NCBI RefSeq assembly: GCF_035582795.1
Contig: NC_134365.1
Location: forward strand, 35,568,135-35,632,134
DNA from: Mycteria americana
Taxonomy: Eukaryota > Chordata > Aves > Ciconiiformes > Ciconiidae
Direction: 5' to 3'
Length of the DNA: 64,000 bases
The translations under genes and the position numbers were made by a program. The notes under the pieces were generated by a model that saw nothing but the letters and a program-made list of their open reading frames with translations, did no database searches and was not told the DNA's origin. Shown piece by piece: positions 12,680 through 26,060 of this stretch. The number at the start of each line of letters is the position of its first letter. Within the stretch, counting starts at the first letter, position 1.

Positions 12680-13830
12680 GTCATAGCCCTTTCTGTTGAA
12701 GACAAGCAGAAATGCCAATAAAGGGGTGTTTGCAGTAGTAGGAAAAGTAAAGGGGCGTTTGGAGGGTGGTGAACACTAGCGGACAAAGAGCTGTGGAAGT
12801 CCTGTAGGTGATGCTGCGTCTTGTGCGTGAGAGGGAGAGAACAATGAAAAATGAAACACAAGGAGGACAGATAGCTGGTGATGGGGGACAATGAATGAAA
12901 AAAGGGGAAGAGTGTGAGCGTTGGGGGCTCAGACATGGGTGGCAGAGGAGCTGGCGAGTGACACTCAGCAGAACACTTCTGAGACCACACACTTGTCCTA
13001 GGAGGCATCCATGGAGCTGGGGACACAGTACTGCTTGGAGGCACGACTGATGAGGAAGCAGAAGTAGTTTGGAACCCCCCTTCCCCACTAGGTTTCCTCC
13101 TTCAGGTGGTGGGAATGGACAGCATGGACAGGGCCAGGATGAGAAGGTGGAGTGAGTTGGTTGGGCCTCAGATAGAGGAAGGGGTGAGGAGACATGTGCA
13201 GCCAAAGCCTCAGCAAGAGGATCAGGAGGAGCTAGCAGTACGACAATGACCTGAAGCACTTGGGGTACGTGTGTCAGGGTCTACCTTTTGCCACAGAAAG
13301 GTCATGAGCCAGGGTACCCATGGTGAGGAGGACGTGCCCATGCCCACCAACCTGTGAAGGAAATTCCTACATGTGCCACCCATGGTCTGAGGTCCAAGTG
13401 GAGGCTGGCTCTGAGGGGTTCTTCACACACACCACCACTCTCCCCTCCTCCCCAGATGACAAGATGTTCCATCTCTTGGTGTCTGGCAAGATGTAAGGGT
13501 GAGAAAATGGAGTGACTGGAAGACAGACATGTAGAGGTGACTGTGGTGGATGGGTGATTGTGGTGGTGCCCAGTTTTGGGGTGGATGGGCTCTAAGTGAT
13601 ACTGACAGTTTGGGGGCCGTGCACAGGCAGCTGGGGGGCATGCAGGGGCAGTGGGCTGAGGAGAAGGTCTTGAGAACGGGGGCTGGGTGGGCAGGGGGTG
13701 CCCTCTGGCAGGGCACCCAGGACAGCGGGATGCACAGGGGGGCCCTGCAGTGATGAACGAGGCGGGTGGGCTGCCCCATGCACTGGTGGGAGGGAGAGGG
13801 AGTGAGCAAATTCACTTTTTACCAAGATGA
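12680..13830. other. Isolated G/purine-rich island, unidentified
   Basis: Within AT-rich DNA this 1.15-kb segment is markedly G- and GA-rich on the plus strand (GGGAGAGAAC, GGGGCTGGGTGGGCAGGGGG and similar). Boundaries with the surrounding AT-rich sequence are fairly sharp. Minus-strand open frames (13259-12681 and 13815-13423) are long only because stop codons are rare in pyrimidine-rich composition, and they show no recognisable domain. It could be an unrecognised old repeat, a retrocopy or a non-coding exon. Confidence 0.5.
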
Positions 13831-16800
13831 AAGAAGAGATGAGGGCATTATGAAGACAAGGCTGCCAAAGGTATCAAAATACCTAGGATACAAAGAAACT
13901 GAAATTGAGGACAGGTCTAGTGAGGATCTGTCAAGGCCCACAACTCTCATACTGACCAAGGGTTGCGACTGAGTGGCACTTGACTGGTTTTTGTTGCGAG
14001 GGAAAACCGAGTGAGCCCAGTGGTGTAATCCGAGATCAAAACAGGCAGATGAGCCTTCAGCTCTTTCAGATGAGTTGCCTTTTGTTCCAATGTTTTGTCT
14101 GAACATGAAACACAATCAAAATTCCAAGTAAGCAGAGTCCCACGAGCCTGCAAGGCTAATCCCATGCTTCGACAACGCTCAGAGCAAATCCCCCTCAGAC
14201 GGTTCACATGTGTTGCCTCGCTGACTTAGTGACATGACGTGTTCAGCAGGATCCCCTCTGCTGCAAAATTAAACCCAAACAGTGCAAAGATCATTCCGCC
14301 ATCCCCTCCAAGGATCACAGGAATTGGCTGATGGCTAAATCCCTTTGAAGCAGGAGTTGGATGCAGCCACACTGTGGACAAGGGAAGGGAAATTGCAGTG
14401 ATACAGCATTTGTATTAGCTTGTGAAACAAAATGTGGGCCATGTTCTGCAGTAAAATCCAAGCATTCTCCACTATAGGGGTTTCAAATTTTAAAACCTCC
14501 TCATGCTTCGCTGATGTAGCACTGCCAGGTAGTGCTACACGGCATGCTTTGCCACGTAACCATGGCATGCTTTCCACGGTTAGCTATTTTTCTTTCAAAG
14601 TGCCATAATTTTTGTTGTGATTATTGGTGGAACTGCAGTATTTCTGAAGCAGAGACCCCGTAACATGAAGTATGGTGCCTGGCACTTACTCTTGTGCACT
14701 GCCCTGGACCTTTCATGTGGATCAGTTTTAGGCGATGTGTAAAGCTGGATGGCAAGTGGGTGCCTCATTTGCTTGGTGGGAGCAGTCATAGCCTCGAGAT
14801 TCTGAGGCAACTTCTGGGTGCAAGGGGAAGTTCCCAGCACCATTAGATATATGCTGACACTGAGGACTGTAATTCTGGATCTAGTATCTAAGTTAGGATT
14901 GTAATTTTGGAGTCGATATCCAAGTTGGGATGAATTCTACCTGAACTTTAGCCATCTAAAAGTTAGCGCTCTAGTCTAATATCTCTTAAGACTCACTTTT
15001 ACTATCCTAGTTTGTCATGCATAGCACACACTATGTAATCCATTTTAACTGCTCAGCTACAGCACCCTACCATGGTGGCTCTGTTACTTCTAGATCTAAA
15101 TTACTCTACATTTGTCTGGCTGTTATTTCTCTATGTCCAGGTCCTGTGAAATAACAGCCTGACTAAAGATCTGACTAAACATTTTTATTCCTGATCCTGC
15201 ACAATCTGGAATAAAAATGCTCTGCAGAGGCGAATCAAGCTAGCATCAAAAAATATCCTGAAGAGCCTCACATACAAACTAGATAGGGGTCTTCCAATGC
15301 TTTGTAAAGAATATGTTGACACCCATTCTTAGGCCCCTGATTTTCTCTATGTGATAGCTCAGGGAGCCTAGGAACCCCACTTCAGGCTCCAGATGATGAA
15401 AGACCAGCAGTTGTATCCAAAGCTTTTCTGGAATTAATTTAATATTCTTTGTTTTGCACATACACTCTTTCAGTAAATTAGTGATATCATGATGAGCGAT
15501 ATAGTGATGTTGTTATATTCCAGTTAATAGGGACTCATTTCCTTGATTTACAGCTGTATCTTTTTAGCTCTAAGTTAAAGTTGAAACAATTCCTCCTGCC
15601 CCCTTAATAACTAGACTGTTTATTCTCTGTAAGGTTTTGCTGGGGGAAAAAAAAATCCTTTCCTCTGAGAACAGCAGTAATGCGAGAGTTTGATAGGGTC
15701 TTAATGACCTAAATTGACCAAAGTTGCTTCTTGATGAGACAGCTCTGCAGCCCATTTTATCTTCAGTTTGCAGGAGCTAATTAAATAGTTTGAAGACAGA
15801 GAAGACAGCTCCAAAATGCAAAGACAGACATGATTGTTCCCAGAGGAGAAGAGATAATGTCTTCACAATTCACAATGTCTTCAGCCAAACTTTGGTAATA
15901 TTCAGATTTAGGCTTTGATTCAGACCCACCTAGAAATAACTAATTATTTCCAGAAAGTCTCTGCTTGAATACTGATGAAGGTGTCACTTTGTAAAAAGTG
16001 TTTTCTATTTAATTTCGTAACAATTGATTAGCATTGTAGAAGCTGTACACATAATAAGAATTGAATCACAGAAGGGTAATTTCTTTTGTTGTGTATTACT
16101 TCCTCAAATCAAATGTTCCAGTTGTGTGGGCCACGTCAGGCTAACAACATCTCCATTTTCTGAACTCGCTATTTTTTATTTACCATAATTGATATACAAG
16201 TAATTGATTTCTGCCAAGAACAGATGTCAGCTTCAGAAATCCTCCAGTTGTCATTGGAAGCTATTGCCTCAAAGTAGTAATTAGCTTAGTAATATTGATG
16301 CTTAGCGCTTGAAGACAATGGGAATCTTTCTATTCATGTCAGTAAACTTCATCAGACCCCTTTGTGAGTGATGAATACTGTGGATATTAAATCAACATTT
16401 TTGCATAATGTTGCAGGTTTTACATTTCCACATAACAATGAACAACTTCTCCTAAAAAATACTTGTGAGGAAATCACCTCAGCACATTCATTTGCACAAA
16501 AATGAAAGAACATTTTGGTGACCCCCATCACACACCCTCCAGAGTGTTTCTGTTCAACATATACGTGACACCATATGCAAAGGCAGCGAGGAATCTCCTT
16601 TGCTTTCTGTGCCTGTTAGAGATCCCAGAGTCATTAAAACACTAACTCAATACCCATTTATTTTGTACTCCCATGCACAGCACACAGTAAACTTACATGC
16701 TGAGTAGGTGGGCAGGTGGCATTTTGAATTCACCCCAAGCAGTCTTCCATGACTGACACAAAGTGCTGTGATTAGGCTATGAATGAGAAAATGCGTATGT

Positions 16801-19800
16801 CACCCCAAGCACCTGTATAGTTATAAAACAAGCAGCCACTGTTTCTCCAGGGTCATTTTTTTCCCCCCTAGAGATTTCAACAACATGTGTTTTAATGCAT
16901 TTGCAGGGAAGCCTCTGTAAAATCTGTCAGATTGGGAGGGTGACGGTGTCAGTTTGGAACAAAAAGATTGGGGCACTGTCTTGAAATATATCAGGAACTG
17001 GAAAATGGGGAACCAGTCAAGAGCATAGTACAACTGTGAGACAGTTTCCCAAATTCTAGGGTCAGGGTGATAGCAGAAGCGCATCTATCTAGACATCTGC
17101 TGTGTAGTTAGGGCCAAACTGCACCATGAGTTTTATAGATAAATACTTATTCTCAGTTACACTCAGAAACAAAAACAGAGCACGGATGTAATCTTCCTGC
17201 AAGACACTTGCTAATAAAGCAAGATATCTTGTTCAGCAGAGGAAGAGCTTCTGAATGCTCTATGAGCTTGACACAGTGAAAAAGAAACATAACCCCCTTG
17301 CTCTGTGACTGCCCCCACCATGGGCTCAGCTGTCTGTCTTCCTATGGCTCAGGCCTATTTCTGACATGTCCCCATTGTATAAACTTTTCCCAGACTTCCG
17401 AGCAAGTAACTAAGCTCTGAAAAAGGCCATAGGAAAGCCTGTGGAGAGAACCATGCAAAATAAGAAGGGTAAAATTGCAGATAGATATAGCGGAGATGGC
17501 GTTTGTTGGCAGCTGACAGATTCAAAAGGAAAAATAACAACATAGAAAGGAATAAAACCTTAAAGGGAGAAAGGTGGAGTCAGCAGATGACAACTCACCA
17601 GCATGGAGGATCCAATCCAGGGGCAGGGGCCAGCTCTTTCCTTCCTGACTGGCACCTTCTGACCAGCAAAGCCTCTTCAGGTGTCTCTTCAGGGTGGTGA
17701 GCACACTAAAGCTTAGACTTGAGCATTTGGGAGTGATAGCCAACAATTGCTTTACACTATAAATTTGTGCATATCTTGCTTGCAGAGTCTTTGCACGCAG
17801 CTCTTTAGCTGGCTCCTTCAGGCTCCTTTGAGCCTGAATAAAATGACCCAAGAGAGGGTTGCAGAGGTGCAAAGTGAAACCTTGAGATAAGTCCATCAAA
17901 GCGAGCTCACCACTAGGAAGGATGTATAGGAAGAGGAGACAAACATTTTTGGAAGAATAGGTTGTTTCAGGTTTCTGCCATTAATCCTTGCCTCTTCTTT
18001 ATCATGATTCACCCCTTTTCATTGACTGCCCCTCACAAATGCTTGGGTCAAACATTTTTCTCACCCCAGAGGTCCATAAGGAGGAGTTAAGCTATGACAG
18101 TAATGGGGTAATTTAGGTTGGAGAACTAGAACCTCTTGTGACTATGGTTCAGGTGTAAAAATACTCCAGGCCAAAGCGTCAGGTATAAGTCTGCTATCAC
18201 TTTGACTGGGTCTGTCAAGAGTTTAGTCTCCTGCTGATCATGCAGCTAGTCCTTACCCAGGAGACACCTGGCAGTATGAGCTTGATGCAGAACAAAAATC
18301 CTTATATACTAAGATATGAAAAAATGGATATCAGAAGCACAGAGCCACTAAAAGAGCAATCTTCCCCTCTCTCTCTTCAGGAGTACTCCTAGGTATTTGC
18401 ACAGCACTAACACAGATGACAAGCCAACATCTGCAGCCAAAGTCATGCTGTTTTCTAAATATTGAAAATATTCATGGCTTTTAATTTTTTTAGTACCATT
18501 AAGAAAATGACAGCCATGTCCAGTAAGTCTCTTGATAGTTATTTATATTTTCTTTTCTGTTCCAGTTACATGAATTAAAATGCATAACATGCCAAAGGTA
18601 TGTATTTGGAAGGTCTTTTGAACTAAATATTAGCAATGGGAGATTGTTGATTATATCCACACAGCTCAGCTAGGTCTTATTAAAGGGGTTTTTATGTTAT
18701 GAGTATTTAGTTGTATGCCATTTTGTGAATCTCTGCTATGTCTTGAACATTTCACAACTTCCACTAGCTGAAGAGCTTCTGATTTTTCAGACGTTATTTA
18801 TAAAGCCCTATGAGATTGCAAATGACATTCAGTGGCAATTAGAAGAATGTTCATGTATCAAAAATTATGACTAATGGAGACAAATTAGACATCATGTAGA
18901 GCTTTAAAATTAAAACCCACTAATATTAGTCTAATCAATATTGTTTATAGAAAAATGACTTGCATACTACAAAAACCCCAACTTACAATAAGAGACATTT
19001 TCCTGAAGCAAATGAGCTGTATATCAATAGACAAAATAATTGCACATAAAATATGCCACCAAAACAGCATTTTCACCATGGAACAATAATTCAAGAACAA
19101 ATAATTTTCACAAAACTCCCACTAACAGCAGTGGTTCATTATAATCAGTAAGTCAAACATTTACTTAGCATCACTGATGCTGACAATTAGTCTTTTGTCT
19201 TTTTCGCATCTGGTGCTTTTAGCAAGATTCATTTAATCAAGAAGTTTATCCAGATACTGTTTTATTTACTGATACCCTCTTGGTTTATTTTGCAACTTCC
19301 ATTCATGATGAGAAGATCCTAATTCTTTCCTTTTTAAGAGACTCTAATAATGACCGTATGATTTAAATAAGTAAGTACATGGATATACTAAATACATACA
19401 TAAATAAAAATTAAAGGTTTGTTTACACTCACTTTAAAATAAGTGATATTAGGAATATATCCCAGGATGTGATTTTTAAATATTTTTGTCACAGATCAGA
19501 GCAAAACTCAATACAGATTTGCAGGAACAAAACAAGGTATGTCTTGATTAAGGACCAGATGTTGCTCTCCATTAATCTGGAAAATAGCATGACTATGGGT
19601 GACAGCCTTAGGCTCATTATCAGTGCTAGTATTGTGAAAATATTTTTTTTTAATCATTGGCAAAACAGAAGAAAGAAAAATCCTTTAACATAAAGAGATT
19701 TCTTCTCTTTTTCTCAGAAAACATCTCCTCTCTTCTCCCTGCCCCCTGAAAAATAATGATCAGGTTGAAAACAAATTGTCCATGGTGGAATAATTGAAAT

Positions 19801-22800
19801 ATCTTTTGAATTTTTCATAGTTGTATTTAATTAGATTAACTTAAACGTGTTTTTAAAATGCAGGATCAAAAACATTGAATAAAATATTTTGACTTAAAAA
19901 AAAAAAAATCACTTTTTTTCCTACCCATTAATAGAACTCGACTCAATTCTGTGAAATTTTGATGTAGACTGTATTGTACCAAGCAAGCTTTTTGTCCAGT
20001 GCACATTGCCAGTTCATAATCTGCAACGCTTTTCAGAATAACTAATTCTCACGTCTGTCATCCTCCTAGCAGTGCCCCTTCAGAACGCCACACAGCATCA
20101 CCTCGCCAGTAAGCGTGGAGAAACATTTTCTGCACTTACCCAAATTGCTTACAGCAGACTCCCAACAATAGTCATAACCTGGACATCTCAAAATGTAACC
20201 TTTGAGTTTATATAGATCTTCACACAAATAACCACCTTTCATGATCAATAGTGCTGCGGTTTCCTTTATAAGAAAGCAATTTATGTAGTTCAAGAAACTC
20301 AAGTGAAAATAAGCTTCCTTTAAAAGAAACACATTGTTTGTAAGCCACAAAAGAAACAGAAATTGAAAGTCAATCTCCTTTTTTTGGTGCAATATCATCG
20401 ATGTAGCTTTTGCTAGCAACTGGAATTATGGACTGAGATAGGAAACAAAAAAGGAGGAAAAAACTGAGTTTCTGAATAAGCCAGCTCTCTCCAAATCCTA
20501 ACGGTTCAAAGCCAGAAATAACTTCCAGACACAGCCCATCCTTCTTTTGCTGAGTGATTCTTATGCATATTAGGCAGGATAGGTGACTTTTTGTCAAGAG
20601 ATAAGAATTTTAGTTGAAAAAGAAATTAAAAGAAAACAAAACAAAAAGGACTGACAACCACCCTGGTTACTTGACGTTTACCCATCCTATCACCTAGTAA
20701 AATCCCCAGTAAGACGTTATGTTCATTTATGGCAGTGGGATTTACATTACCATGAGAAGAGCTTAGGGCCTGTCCTGTAGCTTGGTCTGTAGGACTACAC
20801 CTATAAATCTGCTTTAGCAAAATAGCAGCAAGGAGTGGGCCCTGTTAGACAGCAAGCATTGCTCCTGGCATGGTTTTGGTGCAGACATGATAACTTACAT
20901 TGTCCCAAGACAGCACTGAATAGAGCTGGCAATGGCAGCCTGTGTGTAGCCAGGCTATTGGGGAGGGGAAGGAAATTTAGCTGTCAAGTTCCAGTATCAT
21001 CCGACTGCATTGCAGAGAACAGTCCCCAGCCTGTATTACTTAGTCACATAGCTGTACCTTTCACCTCTGGCGTGTGCCTGGAGTTTTAAACCAAGAGGCT
21101 CTGCCCAGCTTCTGTTCAGGCTTCTGAATCCTACTCAACATAAACAGACTTCTCCTATACTTCACCACTCCTCAGGCACGGCAAAGTGAATTTTGTTTTA
21201 TTTTCATCTGAAGAGGTATCCAATTCTCAAAGGACAAAGCAAAATCTATAAAGGAAAAAAAAAAAAAACTTTGGAAATGGTGTACTTGATTACCCTTCCT
21301 GGACATGCAGGAAGGTAGATGGAAGCTAGGTTGCTTTCCCTTGGAGTGCTAGAAGTCCCTAATGGGAGCTCTAACAACAGAAGTATTATTGTGAAGCCAG
21401 CTCACATAACAGCTGCTATTTCTAATGGTCCAGAGAGCAAAACAGAGAGCTTAGCCTTGTCTCTTTTCTTTACCAAAAAAAAAAAAAAAAAAGGGAAAAT
21501 AATGTTAATTTTGTACTGACTTGCAGCTGTCAACACAAGGGTAACTTTTTATTGCTGGCTAACTTAACTTACTCTTTCAAAACAGTAATGTAGCCATCTA
21601 ATTTTTAGGTCTGTAAGTTTATATTTGCTATTTAATGGCATTCTTTTCTCAGGCATATTTCTTGTGTCAAAGAGGAAATGCCTTATGTAACTTGTGGCTA
21701 TGTAAATGTGTGCCATATCTTAGCCATGTTGAGACTAGACACATATTCATACGTTAAAAATTTAATTCCTCCAGCATTGGCATAAACAAATGCAGGAAAT
21801 GTATTCTGGGTGTTATAATGAGATATTCTTATCAGGATGATTCTCTTAAGAAGCTAATAGATGTTACGTGAGACAGAAGAGGGTGTATGAAATGACTCAT
21901 TTTCAGAGTTTGAAGGTTTAAAAAATAAAATTACCTGGGTATCCACAGGCTTCATGAATAAAGACAAATAACTTGTAAATTAGAAAAGTTTCAGAAAAGT
22001 GACTCCATTAATTTCAAGATTTCAGTGAGGTGTAATGAATTGGCTTTCTTCACAGTAAATAGAATTTGTAAATTGTAACCTGACAGATGCCCTTATAAAA
22101 GCTAGAGGAAGATTTAAAAATCACAGAGCGAAATAATGTCTATATTGCAGTATCTTAAATTGTATGAAAGCAATAGCACAACATTTACAGTTATTTAGGT
22201 AATGACAGCTTATTAGGGAAAAACAGCCATTCTCTTTATCACATCTTCACTTGCTGCAAAAGTGTTAAGGAGATTGTTTAATATTAACACAAACAGTAAA
22301 AATAAACCATAGCAGAAGAGATGAGCATATCTCTGGCTGGACAGGGCTGGGATTTTGAATGAAGACACATCTTGCAGAGCTGATACACATAGTGGGAGTA
22401 CAAGAATGAATAATCACAATTTTAGGCAAAAAGTCTTCCATTAGTTCAATCCCTCTATTAAATAATGGCTCTCGATTGTTTTTTTCAGTGAGTTTATGTC
22501 ATGACATACCAGAATAGTTGCAATCCAGCCTGCATGCTGATTTAATTCACTGTAAAGAGCAACCAGCAAGTTGCACAGGAGTGATGGAGGGCTTCCTCCT
22601 CCTGTTGCCATCAGGTTTTACATGGTGCTAGGCACGTCCTACCAGATGGGAAATAACTAAGGATCTCACTCTAAAAGTGCAATTTTTCGTCTTCTTTTTC
22701 CCTTCAGTATGTGGCTGTGGGTGGCAATTTGCACACACACAAGCAGACTAATATGAGATGGCTGTGTACTGTGCCTGTTCACCCACCACCCCCTCTCACG

Positions 22801-23091
22801 GTCATGCCACCTTCTCTGTGGCAACAAGTGAACCGTGTGTGTAGCTCCTGACTGTCAGCCCACGCAACTAAATCAAAGCTTCTTCTGGGCTGCATGAACA
22901 TGACATGCTGTAGGCTGAAGAGGTTCAGGAGCTGCTTCGTGTATGATGAAATGCTTCCCCTGCAAGACAACTTAGTCTAATAGCTTCTGGACAGATTCAA
23001 GCCTCCCATCATTATCTGAAGGCCTTTAGAAATAAGTTCTCCATCCTATCATTATTGATAGTCACAAAGGTATCACAAATGTTGTCTGCAT
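13831..23091. other. Gene-free sequence with minor repeats
   Basis: It contains the 32-bp two-unit repeat at 14864, an inverted repeat TGTAGCACT/AGTGCTACA at 14515-14539 with a neighbouring GGCATGCTTT direct repeat, and poly(A) runs near 19897 and 21475-21492. No gene was recognised. Confidence 0.6.
14864..14927 (+). repeat. Two-unit 32-bp tandem repeat
   Basis: Unit 1 (14864-14895) and unit 2 (14896-14927) both read GGAYTGTAATTYTGGA..., then TATCYAAGTT. They are roughly 80 percent identical by eye. Confidence 0.85.
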
Positions 23092-23357
23092 TCATAGAAT
23101 CATAGAATCATAGAATGGTTTGGGCCAGAAGGGACTTTAAAAATCATCTAGTTCCAACTCCCCTGCCATGGGCAGGGACATATTCCACTAGATCAGGTTG
23201 CTCAGAACGTCATCCAACCTGGCCTTGAACACTGCCAGGGAGGGGACATCCACAACTTCTCTGGGCAACCTGTTCCAGTGTCTCACCACCCTCACAGTAA
23301 AGAACTTCTTCCTTATTTCTAATCTAAATCTACCCTCTTTCAGTTTAAAGCCATGAC
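23092..23357 (-). mobile_element. CR1 LINE 3' fragment
   Basis: Three copies of an ATCATAGA-type unit at 23092-23117 are followed by TGGTTTGGGCCAGAAGGGAC, then CCCCTGCCATGGGCAGGGAC and the segment ending CTTTCAGTTTAAA. It is closely related to the 927-1377 copy (same GTTCCAAC and CACTGCCAGGGAGGGGACAT segments) but truncated earlier. The 3' end is at the low-coordinate side. Confidence 0.93.
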
Positions 23358-24684
23358 CTTCTCTTCATTTGAACCAAGAGTTTGGCAGGTCTGGTGATTC
23401 AGCTGGAAGAAGTTTGGTATCACATATAAAGTCTTCTGGTCTCATTTCTCACACTTTACAGGAGTGATATCCAAATATATTTTGTGTTGGCACAGCTATG
23501 CATTACTTGAGAGCAAACTTGTTCTCCCTGAGACCATTAAAATTCTGAGGTATGGGGAGTAACTCAGGAATGACATTTATTCCTTCAATAATTGGTTAAA
23601 GAAATTGCAATAAGAGGGATGAAAATAACTTTTACAAAGTCAAAGAAACAGCTATGGCATTTCTCAGGTGTTTTCGGCCAATGCTGCAGATTCTCCATCT
23701 AGAAAACACACTGATCTTTTTAAAAACTTGCAGATAGTTTAAGGAATTATATAACAAGGTTTCAGTTTTCACAGCACACTATTTCAGAATAATTTCTGTA
23801 AGGTTCCCTTCACAATTTATTTTTGCAAGAATTAATTTTTCCATGAAAATCTTATACAGAGGAGGTGTCTCTCTGATATGTTTTGGGAGCTGTTTATTCC
23901 ACTGTGCAATGTGAAAATTGCTCATGAAGTGATCTAGATATCACCACATATAACAGCAATGCAAAAACACTTAAAATGGGTAAACTACATGTCATTGGTG
24001 AAGGGAAAGAGGTAAGAATCAGATTTGGTGACAAATATGAGCCTGGTCTCTTGTTTTGTGATATGGTTTATTTTTATACCATTTATTACTTGATCAGTGT
24101 CTGCTGTTCCAAATTATGTTATTTTAATTAAGCAGAACTGTTCTGCCGGAAAGCAGAGGGTCCTCAGCCTTTCTCACAAACCTCAGACCTAAAATAATTG
24201 AGGATAGCATGAGGATAGCAGGATGTTTTTTGAAAATACTCTCATGAATGATGTTCCTTAAGTGAGATGTTTTTGGTCATTACTGTATTATAGCACCAAC
24301 CACATGGAGACGTCTTAGTGAGAAATCTGCTCCTGTGAAGAAGACCTGAGCAAACGTATTCAGTGTTCACATCTGGTCAGAGTGTAGTGGGACATCTGAC
24401 TGGAGAAATGCTCCAACCAGGTTGGGAACTATGCAGAAATGCACTTTATCCTTTTTTTATTCAATAGTTCTGTAACGAGAGGAGTCACCCAGCATATGAA
24501 ATCTGTAGACTACTTCTTTTCTCTCAGGAATTTCAGTCTCCATATCTCACCTGATCACTAAACTATGAGCCATCCTGACAAACTGGGCAGAGAAAGAGGC
24601 TCCTAGTCTCTCTTGTTAACTGCATCCCATTTCAAACAGACTACTTGAAGCTTTATTAAATGAAACAAAGAGAGAACAGTTAGA

Positions 24685-24810
24685 CTACAACTAGGACATT
24701 GGACTGGGAAGTATGAGATCTGGCTTTCAATCCCTGCCTCCCAGGTCAAAGGAAAGATTTGAACTTCTTCCCTACTCCTTGTTAAGCTGCTCTAGCCATT
24801 AAAAGATTGT
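24685..24810 (+). repeat. Possible ancient tRNA-derived (MIR-like) SINE relic
   Basis: The stretch GGACATTGGACTGGGAAGTA, TGAGATCTGGCTTTCAATCC resembles the tRNA-related head of amniote MIR-type SINEs (GACTGGGAGTC...TTCAATTCC with B-box-like end). A GATTTGAAC motif and CTCTAGCCATTAAAAG follow about 50-80 bases later. The match is weak and no poly(A) or duplication is recognised. Confidence 0.35.
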
Positions 24811-26000
24811 GGGTTTGCCTTTGGCATGTCTTGTGGGAAAACTGCTTAGGCATCTGGGTCTGAAAGAGGTTCAGGGTGATGAACTCAAACCTTTGAGCAG
24901 AGGAGAGGGGTTCAGAAGGGAAACTCTTGGTATTTTCTGTGGCTCATGAGGCTCCCTACCAACCCTGTTTGTCCCATCTGTCCTTTTCCAGGCACTGCAC
25001 AATAAGCCCTGACTAGAAATAAGCTGTAGGTTTTTCTGATGCTAGCACAGATCCCAGTAAAGTGCTGTCTTTTTCTGGGTTGGTTCATGGCATCTGAATG
25101 TTGTTTAATTGATATAGAATGTGTGTGCCTTTCCAGTACTATTTTCAAAAAGAGAGGCTGAAGGCAAAACTGCCACTTGTTATACTGCTTGTTTTATGGA
25201 TAGGCAAAGTTAGGGTTACTAGAAATGTGCCTGCAGTGTGCAGTTTTTGTGCCTCACTTAGTTTTCAAAAGGATAAGGAGACTGCCAAGGAGGAACAGAA
25301 ATATGTAAACACAATTTTGACTTTTGCAGTGCTCCCAAGGGAGATACCGAAAGAAGCCAAACAAGTCAAGGATGATAATGGATTACTTGTAGCAACTCAC
25401 ACTTCCACTTGTCAAGAGCACTCCAAACCGAGCTCTTGAGTGAGCACAGCTGCTCCTTCTTGGACCACCTCCTGAACCCAGGAGCATCTATTCAGAAACA
25501 CCCAGCCAGCACCATCCCAGCTCAACACATCCACATCCACGTGGCACTGTGCAGTCAGATAGATTTCAGTTGGAAAGCTGCGTCCGTGCCAGCTGGCCGT
25601 TCTTGCCCGTGAAGATGATAGGCCAGGATGCAGAGCAAGCACTACACCGTTCTGGTGTTTGCTCGGTCTCTGCTAACACAGGACTCGCTGTCCTGCCCTG
25701 CAACTTAGCGTGGGCACCTGCCAGAGAGGGTGCTGGGAGCTAACCCCACCCGAAGAAACACAGTGATGGTTCTTGGTGTGGGACACAAGCTCAACACGCA
25801 GCTTAGATGAAAGGCACACTGTCCCGTGATCTCTGTCAGCCCAAGCATTACACTGATGTGCATGTTGTCTGGACAGACAGTGGTATTTAAAAGATAAGAT
25901 TCACACTAATCCGGAGGCTTTTAAGACTGAATGCAATCTAAGATGCTTTAAACCTTACACCTTACTTTAATTCTCACTTTGTATTCTCATTTATTGTTTA

Positions 26001-26060
26001 CGGTTGGACTCTATGATCTTAAAGGTCTTTTCCAACCTAAATGATTCTATGATGCTATGT
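26001..26060 (+). mobile_element. CR1 LINE, extreme 3' terminus only
   Basis: About 60 bases match the canonical CR1 3' tail: CGGTTGGACTCTATGATCTT, AAAGGTCTTTTCCAACCTAA, then ATGATTCTATGATGCTATG. The element is oriented on the plus strand, opposite to the other CR1 copies here. It is an extreme 5' truncation with no coding sequence. Confidence 0.88.

Noticed and set aside
12681..13259. A 192-codon minus-strand open frame
   Set aside because: The pyrimidine-rich strand rarely contains stops. The product is a Ser/Pro/Leu mixture without domain or homology, and the overlapping frame at 12658-13044 is equally open.
13423..13815. A 130-codon minus-strand open frame rich in Pro, His and Cys
   Set aside because: Same compositional artefact of the G-rich island. 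No family resemblance.
25119..25439. A 106-codon plus-strand frame with a hydrophobic N-terminal segment
   Set aside because: The hydrophobic stretch is short and broken by charged residues, there is no recognisable family, and the length is within chance expectation for this region.
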